Part shown: piece by piece, positions 9,081 to 17,251 of the stretch | Position numbering within the stretch: position 1 is the stretch's first letter | How the letters are laid out: every line of letters begins with the position of its first letter | Assembly: GCA_017632155.1 (NCBI GenBank) | Contig: JAGBRZ010000048.1 | Location: forward strand, 1-63,686 | DNA length: 63,686 nucleotides | Direction of reading: 5' to 3' | DNA from: Clostridia bacterium | Lineage (GTDB): Bacteria > Bacillota_A > Clostridia > Oscillospirales > CAG-272 | The notes under the pieces: generated by a model | The model's input: only the letters and a program-made list of their open reading frames with translations | Told to the model about the DNA's origin: nothing | Databases searched by the model: none | Made by a program: the position numbers and the translations under genes

Positions 9081-9251
9081 AAGTAAGGGAGTAGTCGACA
9101 TTCGTTCAGAATGTGGTCAAGTCAACATGCTCGGAGTAATCCGTGGCTTGACCGGTGAAGCTTAGCTTTATTGACAAGACTTATCTGCGCGGCAGATGGG
9201 TCATTATATTTGCCGCCGATTTCAAACATAAGAAACGGGGGCTTTTTTCTT
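9081..9251 (+). promoter_or_regulatory. yybP-ykoY manganese riboswitch with terminator/anti-terminator
   Basis: GGGAGTAG after a P1 5' strand (GTAAG, 9083-9087), an internal GTCAACATGC, then GGCTTGACCGG and CAAGACTTAT closing P1 (9180-9184) follow the yybP-ykoY Mn2+ aptamer pattern. The downstream platform holds two exclusive folds. One is GCGGCA (9189-9194) with TGCCGC (9211-9216). The other is a terminator with GCCGCCGATTTC (from 9212) pairing imperfectly with GAAACGGGGGC, followed by TTTTTT (9243-9248). The GGGGG arm is also the likely mntP ribosome binding site. The downstream efflux gene supports the assignment; the exact pairing is my reading. Confidence 0.8.
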
Positions 9252-9857
9252 TTGGAAATTTTAGAGATCCTTCTTCTGTCTGTCGGTCTTGCTGCAGATG
9301 CATTTGCAGTATCTGTTTGCAAAGGATTGTCCGTTATTCAGATGAAACCTAAGCACGCACTAATCTGCGGAATCTATTTCGGTAGCTTTCAGGCTTTTAT
9401 GCCTCTCATCGGATATTGGATTGGTAAAATCGCAACTTCCTTGGCTGCATCCAAATTCGATGATTCGATAGTAGGTACCGTTTGTGCTATTATTGCATTT
9501 GTTCTTCTTGCTATTATCGGAGGAAATATGATTAAAGAATCACTTTCCAAAGATGAAGATGAAGAGTGTTCGGCTTGTTTTAAAGCTAAGACAATGATTC
9601 CTATGGCGATTGCAACGAGCATAGATGCCCTTGCAGTAGGCGTTGCACTTGCGCTTGACGAAGCTGCGAGCGGTGATATCAATATTTTTCTGACCGTAAC
9701 CGCAATCGGAGTTATTACCTGCATTCTTTCTGCCATTGGAGTAAAGATAGGTAACCTTTTCGGTAAACGCTTCAAAAAGGCCGCAGAGCTTGCGGGCGGA
9801 TGCATACTTGTTCTGCTTGCTGTAAAGTTCCTGCTTGAAGGTTTGAACGTAATTTAA
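9252..9857 (+). CDS. mntP: Manganese efflux pump MntP
   Basis: Exports Mn2+ across the cytoplasmic membrane to relieve manganese excess. The product has six hydrophobic segments and the two family signatures, ADAFAVS near residue 16 and TSIDALAVG in the second half, each contributing acidic metal ligands. A variable loop with SKDEDEECSACFK lies between the halves. The TTG start at 9252 is inferred: it gives 201 residues (family about 190), it is the first start-type codon before the conserved first helix, and GGGGG lies 10 bases upstream in the riboswitch platform. Regulation by the Mn2+ riboswitch just upstream fits the function. Confidence 0.93.
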   Translation: MEILEILLLSVGLAADAFAVSVCKGLSVIQMKPKHALICGIYFGSFQAFMPLIGYWIGKIATSLAASKFDDSIVGTVCAIIAFVLLAIIGGNMIKESLSKDEDEECSACFKAKTMIPMAIATSIDALAVGVALALDEAASGDINIFLTVTAIGVITCILSAIGVKIGNLFGKRFKKAAELAGGCILVLLAVKFLLEGLNVI

Positions 9858-9862
9858 CGTTC

Positions 9863-9881
9863 CGCGTATAATACGCGTTTT
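9863..9881 (+). terminator. Weak intrinsic hairpin after mntP
   Basis: CGCGTA-TAA-TACGCG followed by TTTT. The stem is only 6 bp, so it may attenuate rather than stop transcription into the ATPase gene. Confidence 0.4.
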
Positions 9882-9927
9882 AATAGAGCAAAATTATAAA
9901 AGAAAAATACATAAGGAGTTGTATTTG

Positions 9928-12627
9928 ATGAAAGAGTATCTTTCCGAAGTAAGCCAGGTAATGGCTGAACAAAAAACACGTCCCGAAGGCCTTAGTTCCT
10001 CAGAGGCGGCTGAAAGACTGCAGAAGCACGGCCCTAATAAGCTTGCTGAAGGCAAAAAGGAGTCGATTTTCGTAAAGTTCCTCAAGGAGCTTGCGGATCC
10101 CATGATCATCATTCTTCTTGTCGCGGCAGTAATTTCGTCCATCACAGAGTATATTGAGGCGATCGACCACGGCGTTTCCTTCTTCCCGACAGACGCTTGC
10201 ATAATCCTTGTCGTTGTTCTTATCAACGCGATTCTCGGCGTTTATCAGGAAAGCAAGGCTGAAAAGGCTATCGAAGCATTGCAGGAAATGGCAGCTGCTA
10301 CAAGTAAGGTTATTCGTGACGGTCATCAGATCGTTGTAAAGAGTGAAGAACTGGTTCCCGGCGATATCGTTGTTCTCGAAGCCGGTGATGCAGTACCCGC
10401 AGACTGCCGTATCATTGATTGCTTCTCTATGAAAGCGGAGGAAGCGGCGCTTACCGGCGAATCAGTCCCCGTTATCAAGACAAGTGACGTAATTGCTCCC
10501 AAGGAGGGCAATGATGTTTCCCTTGGTGACCGCAAGAATATGGTATATATGGGTTCCACTATTGTTTACGGCCGCGGTACCGTTGTCGTAGTTGCGACCG
10601 GTATGAATACCGAAATGGGTAATATTGCAGGCGCGCTTGCTGCCGCAAAAGAAGGCGACACCCCTCTTCAAATCAAGCTTAATCAGCTTTCCAAGGTTCT
10701 TACCATTCTCGTTGTAGCCATCAGTGCCGTAATTGTTGGCGTTGGCGGTATTCGTGGCATCGGCGACGGTTTTGCATTCAAGGATGATATTCTTCGTTGC
10801 TTTTTGTCTGCTATTAGCTTGGCAGTTGCGGCTATTCCCGAGGGACTTGCGGCAGTTGTAACTATTGTGCTTTCCATGGGCGTAACAAAAATGTCCAAGA
10901 GAAATGCCGTTATCCGTAAACTGACCGCCGTTGAAACTCTTGGCTGCACTCAGGTTATTTGCTCCGACAAGACAGGTACACTTACCCAGAATAAGATGAC
11001 TGTCGTTGAAGATTATGGATCCGACCGCGAAAAACTCGCCGTATCCTTCTGTCTTTGCACCGACGCGAAGCTTCCCGAAGGTGAGCTTGTCTCCATCGGC
11101 GATCCCACTCAGACTGCGGTTGTTGACTATGCTGCAAAGCTGGGTCTTCCCAAGTATGAGCTCGAAGCAAAGGAGCCCAGAGTAGGTGAAATTCCCTTTG
11201 ATTCGGGCAGAAAACTGATGACTACCGTTCATCAGTCTGCTGAAGGCGGATTTATTCAGCACACCACCGGAGCACCCGACGTTGTACTTGGTCGTTGTAA
11301 TCACATTCTCCGCGACGGTAAAGTAATTGAGCTTACCGATGCTATTCGTGCAGAAGTTTCTGCCGCTAACAAGGGGCTTGCTGATAAGGCGCTTCGTGTT
11401 CTTGCGGCTGCTTATAAGACTTATGATTCTGCTCCTGCATCATATGAAGATCACAAGGAGATTGAAAGCAACCTCATCTTCCTTGGCCTTGTTGGTATGA
11501 TCGACCCTGTTCGTCCCGAGGTTACTCTTGCAATTGAGGAATGTCGCCGCGCAGGTATCAGACCTATTATGATTACCGGTGACCATAGAGATACTGCTGC
11601 TGCTATTGCACGTCAGCTGGGCATTCTTGGCGAAGGTCAGCTTGCTATCACAGGCGCAATGCTTGATGAAATCAGTGATGAAGAGCTTGCTCGTGACATT
11701 GAAAAGTATTCTGTTTACGCTCGTGTTCAGCCCGAGCACAAGACACGAATCGTCAACGCTTGGCGTGCACACGGTTGTGTAACCGCAATGACAGGCGACG
11801 GTGTTAATGACGCACCTTCCATCAAGAGTGCTGATATCGGCGTTGGTATGGGTATTACAGGTACAGACGTTACAAAGAACGTTGCTGATATGGTACTTGC
11901 AGACGACAACTTCGCAACAATCGTTGCTGCAGTTGAAGAGGGAAGAAAGATTTACAGCAATATTCGTAAGGCTATTCAGTTCCTCCTTTCTTCCAATATG
12001 AGTGAAGTTATTACTATTTTCACTGCTTCTATGATTGGCTTCACCGTACTTGAGGCTCCGCACCTCCTTTGGATCAACCTTATTACCGACTGTTTCCCTG
12101 CGCTCGCTCTTGGCGTTGAACCCGGCGAAAAGGACATCATGACTCAGCCTCCTCGCTCCAGTAAGGAAGGAATTTTCTCAAATGGACTTGGATTCGATTT
12201 GGCATATCAGGGTCTTATGGTTTCAATTCTTACTCTGGCTGCATACTTTATTGGTGTAAATTTTGAATTTGGATCTAATTGGTACAACGAAGTTGTTGTC
12301 AATGGCGTTCACTCTGCTCACGGTATGACTATGGCATTCCTTACTATGTCGATGGCAGAGATTTTCCATTCACTTAATATGCGTTCCCAGAGAGGTTCGA
12401 TCTTTGCACTTAAATCAAAGAATATGCTTCTGTTTGGCGCAATGGCGCTTGCATTCGTTCTCACAACTCTTGTTATCGAGGTACCTTTCCTTGCAAGCGT
12501 TTTCGGCTTCAGTGTAATCAACATTAAGGAATATCTCATCGGTATTGGCCTTGCTGTCCTTGTAATCCCTGTTGTTGAGATTATAAAGCTCATTCAGCGC
12601 AGTGTTGCTAAGGTAAAGAAGAACTGA
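9928..12627 (+). CDS. P2A-type cation-transporting ATPase (Ca2+ and/or Mn2+ export)
   Basis: An 899-residue P-type ATPase with the N-terminal cation-ATPase domain, TGES near residues 176-179 (actuator), PEGL at 304-307 in M4, the phosphorylated aspartate D347 in DKTGTLT, and MTGDGVNDAP in the hinge. The M6 segment NLITDCFPALALG resembles the NLVTDGLPATALG of SERCA-type Ca2+ pumps. Start ATG 9928 follows AAGGAG by 9 bases. It lies 70 bases after mntP with only a weak hairpin between, so it may share the Mn2+ riboswitch transcript. Relatives such as lactococcal YoaB are themselves controlled by yybP-ykoY elements, so Mn2+ export is plausible; substrate cannot be read from sequence. Confidence 0.92.
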   Translation: MKEYLSEVSQVMAEQKTRPEGLSSSEAAERLQKHGPNKLAEGKKESIFVKFLKELADPMIIILLVAAVISSITEYIEAIDHGVSFFPTDACIILVVVLINAILGVYQESKAEKAIEALQEMAAATSKVIRDGHQIVVKSEELVPGDIVVLEAGDAVPADCRIIDCFSMKAEEAALTGESVPVIKTSDVIAPKEGNDVSLGDRKNMVYMGSTIVYGRGTVVVVATGMNTEMGNIAGALAAAKEGDTPLQIKLNQLSKVLTILVVAISAVIVGVGGIRGIGDGFAFKDDILRCFLSAISLAVAAIPEGLAAVVTIVLSMGVTKMSKRNAVIRKLTAVETLGCTQVICSDKTGTLTQNKMTVVEDYGSDREKLAVSFCLCTDAKLPEGELVSIGDPTQTAVVDYAAKLGLPKYELEAKEPRVGEIPFDSGRKLMTTVHQSAEGGFIQHTTGAPDVVLGRCNHILRDGKVIELTDAIRAEVSAANKGLADKALRVLAAAYKTYDSAPASYEDHKEIESNLIFLGLVGMIDPVRPEVTLAIEECRRAGIRPIMITGDHRDTAAAIARQLGILGEGQLAITGAMLDEISDEELARDIEKYSVYARVQPEHKTRIVNAWRAHGCVTAMTGDGVNDAPSIKSADIGVGMGITGTDVTKNVADMVLADDNFATIVAAVEEGRKIYSNIRKAIQFLLSSNMSEVITIFTASMIGFTVLEAPHLLWINLITDCFPALALGVEPGEKDIMTQPPRSSKEGIFSNGLGFDLAYQGLMVSILTLAAYFIGVNFEFGSNWYNEVVVNGVHSAHGMTMAFLTMSMAEIFHSLNMRSQRGSIFALKSKNMLLFGAMALAFVLTTLVIEVPFLASVFGFSVINIKEYLIGIGLAVLVIPVVEIIKLIQRSVAKVKKN

Positions 12628-12644
12628 TAAAATTATACACTTCA

Positions 12645-12674
12645 AAGCCGAGACGGAGATATCCGTCTCGGCTT
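12645..12674 (+). terminator. Strong hairpin without U-tract after the ATPase gene
   Basis: AAGCCGAGACGGA-GATA-TCCGTCTCGGCTT, a perfect 13-bp stem. It is followed by GAATAAC rather than a T run, so termination is likely but not of classical form. Confidence 0.65.
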
Positions 12675-12721
12675 GAATAACTTTATATCAAAATCAACAA
12701 TCTGTTAGAAAGGGGAATTTT

Positions 12722-14272
12722 ATGTCAAATAATAAGAGAAAATTTCTGCCCAATGTATTTCGTGGTAGAGTAATTGTTGCTGTTTTGATTTTGATTCAGA
12801 TCGCAGTTCTTGTCATATCTGCAATAATAGGTGCTAAGTATTCGAGATATATTGAGTTTTCGCTAAATCTTATAAGTTTTATAATTAGCTTGAATGTTGT
12901 TATGAGCCGCACCAATGATGCATATAAGCTGATCTGGATATATTTGATATTGGCTTTCCCTGTGTTTGGAGGGTTGTTGTATCTTGTCTTTTCAATTCAG
13001 GGTTCAATGAAGCTTATGGAACCTTATATGGCTCAAATTGAGAAAAAGACCAATATCATAACCGATGAGAACAGGTATTTGGTATCCTTGGCGGTCAATG
13101 AATTTCCTGATCAAGAAACGCAAATTAAGTATCTCTCCGAATCAGCATCTTACCCAATCTGTGATTGTACCGATACTAAATTTTATCCAACCGGCGAGGA
13201 TTTTTATCCAGATCTTCTTTTAGCTTTACAGAGCGCAGAAAAATATATTTTTCTTGAATACTTCATTGTCGGTGAAGGTAAAATGTGGGATTCGATCCTT
13301 CATATTCTTGAGGAAAAAGCAGCCGCGGGCGTAAAGGTTCGAATCTTATACGATGATTTTGGTTGCATTTTTTTACTTCCTAAGAAGTATCCTGAATTGA
13401 TGGCACAAAAGGGAATAGAGTGCCGAGCTTTCAACAGATTCAGGCCTCTTTTGACCGGATTGCAAAATAATCGCGATCACAGAAAAATCTGCTCTGTTGA
13501 TGGGAAGATTGCCTTTACCGGCGGAATAAATCTTGCAGACGAGTATATCAATGAAATTGAAAAATACGGTAGGTGGAAGGATTCCGCTGTAAGACTTATC
13601 GGTGACGGTGCGTGGCCACTTACTGCATTTTTCTTGAAAATGTGGATGCTGACGGCGCCGGATCCCGAAAGCTCAGATGAAGATATTGATATCTATAAGC
13701 CTCAAAAGCACGAAAATATCTTAAACGACGGATATGTTCAACCGTATTGTGACAGTCCCTTGGATACTCACCACATCAGCGAGCACATTTATATGCGTTT
13801 GATCCACGGTGCAAAAAAGTATCTGTATATTTGTACTCCTTACTTGATTATTGATGACAGTATGCTCAATTCTCTCACTCTTGCCGCAAAGAGCGGAGTC
13901 GATGTCCGAATAATCACGCCGCATAAGTGGGATAAGAAGTTGGTACATATTACCACTCGATCCTATTATTCCGACTTGATTAAAGGTGGGGTCAGAATAT
14001 ATGAATATTCACCCGGATTTATGCACTCAAAATTGTTTGTAAGTGATGACGAGGTGGCAAGTGTTGGTACAGTCAATCTCGATTTCAGAAGTCTATATCT
14101 GCATTTTGAGTGCGGAACGTTGCTTTACGGAAGCAAGGCAGTGGCAGAGGCGAAAGACGATTTTCTTACAACGCTTGATGAATGTTCGGAAATTTGTGCA
14201 GAAGATTGCAAGGTAGGCGTTGTTATGAGGTTTATTAACAGCATAATGCGACTTATAGCTCCTCTGCTTTAA
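12722..14272 (+). CDS. cls: Cardiolipin synthase, phospholipase D family
   Basis: Joins two phosphatidylglycerol molecules to cardiolipin at the membrane. Two N-terminal membrane helices (about residues 17-37 and 68-90) are followed by two PLD catalytic motifs, HRKICSVD at 253-260 and HSKLFVSD at 435-442, both with the H-x-K-x4-D pattern. The 516 residues match bacterial Cls. GAAAGGGG precedes ATG 12722. It stands alone between a terminator hairpin upstream and a bidirectional terminator downstream. Confidence 0.93.
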   Translation: MSNNKRKFLPNVFRGRVIVAVLILIQIAVLVISAIIGAKYSRYIEFSLNLISFIISLNVVMSRTNDAYKLIWIYLILAFPVFGGLLYLVFSIQGSMKLMEPYMAQIEKKTNIITDENRYLVSLAVNEFPDQETQIKYLSESASYPICDCTDTKFYPTGEDFYPDLLLALQSAEKYIFLEYFIVGEGKMWDSILHILEEKAAAGVKVRILYDDFGCIFLLPKKYPELMAQKGIECRAFNRFRPLLTGLQNNRDHRKICSVDGKIAFTGGINLADEYINEIEKYGRWKDSAVRLIGDGAWPLTAFFLKMWMLTAPDPESSDEDIDIYKPQKHENILNDGYVQPYCDSPLDTHHISEHIYMRLIHGAKKYLYICTPYLIIDDSMLNSLTLAAKSGVDVRIITPHKWDKKLVHITTRSYYSDLIKGGVRIYEYSPGFMHSKLFVSDDEVASVGTVNLDFRSLYLHFECGTLLYGSKAVAEAKDDFLTTLDECSEICAEDCKVGVVMRFINSIMRLIAPLL

Positions 14273-14310
14273 CATAAAAAGCGAGTCGATTTCGACTCGC
14301 TTTTTATGTT
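14271..14310. terminator. Bidirectional intrinsic terminator
   Basis: A perfect 19-bp inverted repeat around TT (core AAAAAGCGAGTCGA, then TCGACTCGCTTTTT), shared by cls (+) and the AraD-like gene (-), whose stop lies at its right edge. Confidence 0.95.
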
Positions 14311-15014
14311 TAGTTCTGTCCATAAGTTGCATTAGGACCATGCTTACGGTTAAAATGCTTTAGAAGCAGATCCTGCTGCATAGGAATTCCACCGTTGGCG
14401 TTCACAGCAGTCTGCAAAAGTTCTGTATTGAATGCCATTTGAGCAACTACTTCGAGGACAACAGCTGTGTCTACAGATTCAACTGCGTTTTTCCCCCAAG
14501 TGAAGGGACCATGAGAGTATACAAGACAAGCGTGAATCTTGTCTGCGCCGATTTCGGATATGGTTTCGATGATTACGTTACCCGTGTTAAGTTCATAGTC
14601 ACTACCTATCTCACCGGGAGTCATTTTTCTGGAGCAAGGAATAATGCCGGGAAAATAATCTGCGTGTGTTGTACCATATGCTTTGATTCCTCTTCCTGCT
14701 TGGGCGAAAGAAGTTGCATAAAGAGAATGTGTATGGGTGATTCCGCCAATCTCAGGAAAAGCTCGGTATAGAGCAAGATGGGTAGCAGTATCGGATGAAG
14801 GCTTGTAGTTTCCTTCAATAACGTTTCCATCAAGATCAAGAACGGGGAGGTCAATAGGAGAAAGATCTGAGTATTCAACGCCGGACGGCTTTATTACAAC
14901 AAGTCCGGATTCTCTGTCTATTCCGCTTACGTTTCCCCAAGTATTTATAACAAGATTTTTTTCAACCAGCATCATGTTGGCACGGTATACTTCTTTTTTG
15001 AGTTGTTCGAGCAT
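14310..15014 (-). CDS. araD: L-ribulose-5-phosphate 4-epimerase (AraD-like class II aldolase family)
   Basis: Interconverts L-ribulose 5-phosphate and D-xylulose 5-phosphate by a Zn2+-dependent retro-aldol mechanism. The 234 residues contain GNVS near 27-30, KPSGV at 42-46, SSDTATHLALY at 73-83, the zinc histidines H94 and H96 in GITHTHS, H168 in SHGPF and the C-terminal HGPNATYGQ with the tyrosine expected of AraD. ATG 15014 follows AGAGGT and overlaps the upstream dehydrogenase stop by one base (TAATG). Pairing with an iron alcohol dehydrogenase instead of araA/araB is unusual, so a related sugar-phosphate substrate is possible. Confidence 0.88.
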   Translation of the reverse strand: MLEQLKKEVYRANMMLVEKNLVINTWGNVSGIDRESGLVVIKPSGVEYSDLSPIDLPVLDLDGNVIEGNYKPSSDTATHLALYRAFPEIGGITHTHSLYATSFAQAGRGIKAYGTTHADYFPGIIPCSRKMTPGEIGSDYELNTGNVIIETISEIGADKIHACLVYSHGPFTWGKNAVESVDTAVVLEVVAQMAFNTELLQTAVNANGGIPMQQDLLLKHFNRKHGPNATYGQN

Positions 15015-16132
15015 TATTTACCTCTTTTCTGAACAAAATGCTTTCTGTAAATATCAAGCATTTCTTCTTCGCTTAGTACATAAGGGCTGTTTGTATAATT
15101 CTTTGCGCCCTTTATGAGTTCTACGTATCTTACGATTTCTTCTTCGTTTAAAGTTATATCGACATTTGCAAGCCCGGGAAGGAATTCTGCCATAAGTCTG
15201 GGCTTTGTTCCAAGCGCGGATGCCAGATCAGTAAGTCGTTTTTCACCAATCTCTGTTCTCATGTTATATTCAATATAGTCGCCGTGGAAAACGGCACAAG
15301 CACGGCCATGAGGTATGCCTGCAAGCATTGTAAGACTGTAACCAAGGGGATGAGGGAAACCGGTGCCTGTGATGCTTATTGCTGCTCCTGCGGCACACGA
15401 CGCGTAACACAGCATATCTCTGTGTTCCTCGGAAAATTCATCCGGCATTTGCGTTAACACATCCCAAATATTTTTTGCAGCATATTCTGCAAGCATCATT
15501 GAGAGAGCGTTTGCTTTGGGTGAAAGATAAGATTCCATAGCGTGAGCAAAAGCGTCAAGCGCTGTGCTGACAGTTGCTGAGTAGTTTAAAGATTCAGTGT
15601 AAGTGGGATCAAGAAACGCGACCTTTGCCCAGGCGTAAGGCGACGAATATGTCTTCTTTCTTTCTCCATCGGGGAGAGAGAGGACTGAATAAGGATTGGC
15701 TTCGCTGCCGGTTCCTGCCGTTGTAGGGACAAGAGCAATCGGAAGCGCGCCATTGATCAAATTGGCTGTGTTGTATATTTCTTCGGCTTTAATGCCCGGG
15801 TTGGCAGCAAATGCAGCGATTGCCTTAGCTGCGTCCATAGCGGAACCGCCTCCAATACCAACAATGAAATCAGCTTTGAATTCTGACGCCAGCTTTCCTA
15901 TCTTAAAAGCATCAAGAAGTGGTGGATTGGCAGGGATTCCTGATGCAATTACATAATCAATATGATTTGCTTCGAGAACTTCGCAGACCTCACTAAGCGC
16001 GCCGCTTGATTTCGCTCCGGCACTCCCTGTTACGATCATTGTACGCTGTCCTAAAATTATATCTTTAGAGTTGTTTTTAAGACAACCGCGCCCCGATATG
16101 ATTTTTACTGGAATATTTATAGAGAATACCAT
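15014..16132 (-). CDS. Iron-containing alcohol dehydrogenase
   Basis: A 372-residue group III dehydrogenase with NAD(P)-binding GGGSAMDAAKA (from residue 94), TAGTGSEAN (138-146) and the four metal ligands D193, H197, H261 and H275 in DAFAHAME, HPLGY and IPHGRA. The family reduces aldehydes or oxidises alcohols. With rhamnose genes nearby, a lactaldehyde reductase role (L-lactaldehyde to 1,2-propanediol) is attractive, but the rhamnulose-phosphate aldolase that would make lactaldehyde is not seen, so the substrate stays open. ATG 16132 follows GAAAGGAG. It is the first gene of a two-gene operon with the AraD-like gene. Confidence 0.87.
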   Translation of the reverse strand: MVFSINIPVKIISGRGCLKNNSKDIILGQRTMIVTGSAGAKSSGALSEVCEVLEANHIDYVIASGIPANPPLLDAFKIGKLASEFKADFIVGIGGGSAMDAAKAIAAFAANPGIKAEEIYNTANLINGALPIALVPTTAGTGSEANPYSVLSLPDGERKKTYSSPYAWAKVAFLDPTYTESLNYSATVSTALDAFAHAMESYLSPKANALSMMLAEYAAKNIWDVLTQMPDEFSEEHRDMLCYASCAAGAAISITGTGFPHPLGYSLTMLAGIPHGRACAVFHGDYIEYNMRTEIGEKRLTDLASALGTKPRLMAEFLPGLANVDITLNEEEIVRYVELIKGAKNYTNSPYVLSEEEMLDIYRKHFVQKRGK

Positions 16133-16172
16133 AGTCGTACTCCTTTCAAAAACAAGTAAATTTATTGAAATT

Positions 16173-16201
16173 ATTATATCACAACTGAAAGGCGTTTGTA
16201 T
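16173..16201 (-). promoter_or_regulatory. Predicted extended -10 promoter of the dehydrogenase-AraD operon
   Basis: Minus strand TATAAT (16178-16173) preceded by TGTGA, with a poor -35 (ATACAA, 16201-16196). Confidence 0.55.
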
Positions 16202-16272
16202 GAATTTTTTGTGAATATAACTCGTTTTGAAAAATCAAATTAATTTAAATGCATTTTTTCTTGTTTTTTCTA

Positions 16273-16301
16273 TTGAAATATTTTTATATATGTGATAAAA
16301 T
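16273..16301 (+). promoter_or_regulatory. Predicted promoter of the cdaA operon
   Basis: TTGAAA (16273-16278), 17-base spacer, TAAAAT (16296-16301) with an upstream TG one base away, about 30 bases before the cdaA start. Confidence 0.7.
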
Positions 16302-16330
16302 ATATATATATTGTTTTTATGGAGCTTGCT

Positions 16331-17251
16331 ATGCTTGGACAGATTGTAGAATATTGGAATATATTTGTTGATCTGATTAACAGATACGTTATCGGTGTTG
16401 TCGCCGAAATGAAATTAGTTGACTTGATAGACATTGTCATTTTGTCAATTATTTTGTTCTATGTGTATAAGTTTATTCGTCAGCGCCGCGCCGTTCGCTT
16501 GGCTCGTGGTGTGATTATACTTACGGGCATATTACTACTCAGCGTTATTTTTGATATGCGTGCCCTCAATTTCATACTTGAGAACTTTTTCCAAGTTGGT
16601 ATGATTGCGATTATAGTTATTTTTCAATCCGACCTTCGCGCCGCGCTTGAACGATTTGGATCTACTAAGATCTCTGATTTCAGGGGAGTGTCTGAAAATG
16701 ACGCCAAGGCGATCATAAACGTTGCGGAGGTGATTTCAGAAGCAGCCGAGTCCCTCGCAAAGACAAAAACTGGTGCTCTTATAGTGGTCGAGAGATCAAC
16801 TAAACTTGGTGAACATTTGTCGCACGGTGTTATACTTAATGCCGATATGTCTGCCCTTTTGATAAGAAACATTTTTTTTGATAAAGCTCCAATGCACGAT
16901 GGCGCTATGATTATCAGAAGCAAAAGAGTTTATGCAGCTGGATGTTATCTTCCTCTTTCGAATGCAGATGTAAATAAGGATTTGGGAACAAGACATAGAG
17001 CGGCGCTAGGACTATCTGAAGTCAGTGATGCAATTGTAATTGTAATATCTGAGGAAACAGGTACCATTTCAATTGCCTTTGATGGAGAGCTTGTAAGAGG
17101 ATTCGATGCTGAATCATTGAAGGCTGAAATATTAAAATATACATTGCCATCCGATATGCCAAGACGTGCAATGGCAGAATTGGGCGTTACAAAGAAAATT
17201 ATCAATAAGAAAGCTAAAAAATCAAAAAATAAGGAGGAGGAAAATGAATAA
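16331..17251 (+). CDS. cdaA: Diadenylate cyclase CdaA
   Basis: Makes c-di-AMP from two ATP at the membrane; c-di-AMP controls potassium and osmotic balance. Three hydrophobic helices (about residues 30-95) precede the DisA_N catalytic domain with the signature DGA at 190-192 (MHDGAM) and GTRHRAALG at 219-227. ATG 16331 was chosen over the in-frame ATG 16319 because the GGAG of that upstream ATGGAG lies 6 bases before 16331; this gives 306 residues. The C-terminus is Lys-rich. Its end overlaps the cdaR start, the classical cdaA-cdaR arrangement. Confidence 0.95.
   Translation: MLGQIVEYWNIFVDLINRYVIGVVAEMKLVDLIDIVILSIILFYVYKFIRQRRAVRLARGVIILTGILLLSVIFDMRALNFILENFFQVGMIAIIVIFQSDLRAALERFGSTKISDFRGVSENDAKAIINVAEVISEAAESLAKTKTGALIVVERSTKLGEHLSHGVILNADMSALLIRNIFFDKAPMHDGAMIIRSKRVYAAGCYLPLSNADVNKDLGTRHRAALGLSEVSDAIVIVISEETGTISIAFDGELVRGFDAESLKAEILKYTLPSDMPRRAMAELGVTKKIINKKAKKSKNKEEENE

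Noticed and set aside
10462..11304. 280-codon leftward reading frame opposite the P-type ATPase
   Set aside because: Antisense shadow of the conserved ATPase core, Asn/Cys-rich with no recognisable domain.
15014..16132. Iron dehydrogenase as glycerol-1-phosphate dehydrogenase AraM
   Set aside because: AraM is known from arabinose operons, but the metal-site spacing and sequence DAFAHAME/HPLGY/IPHGRA are those of group III alcohol dehydrogenases.
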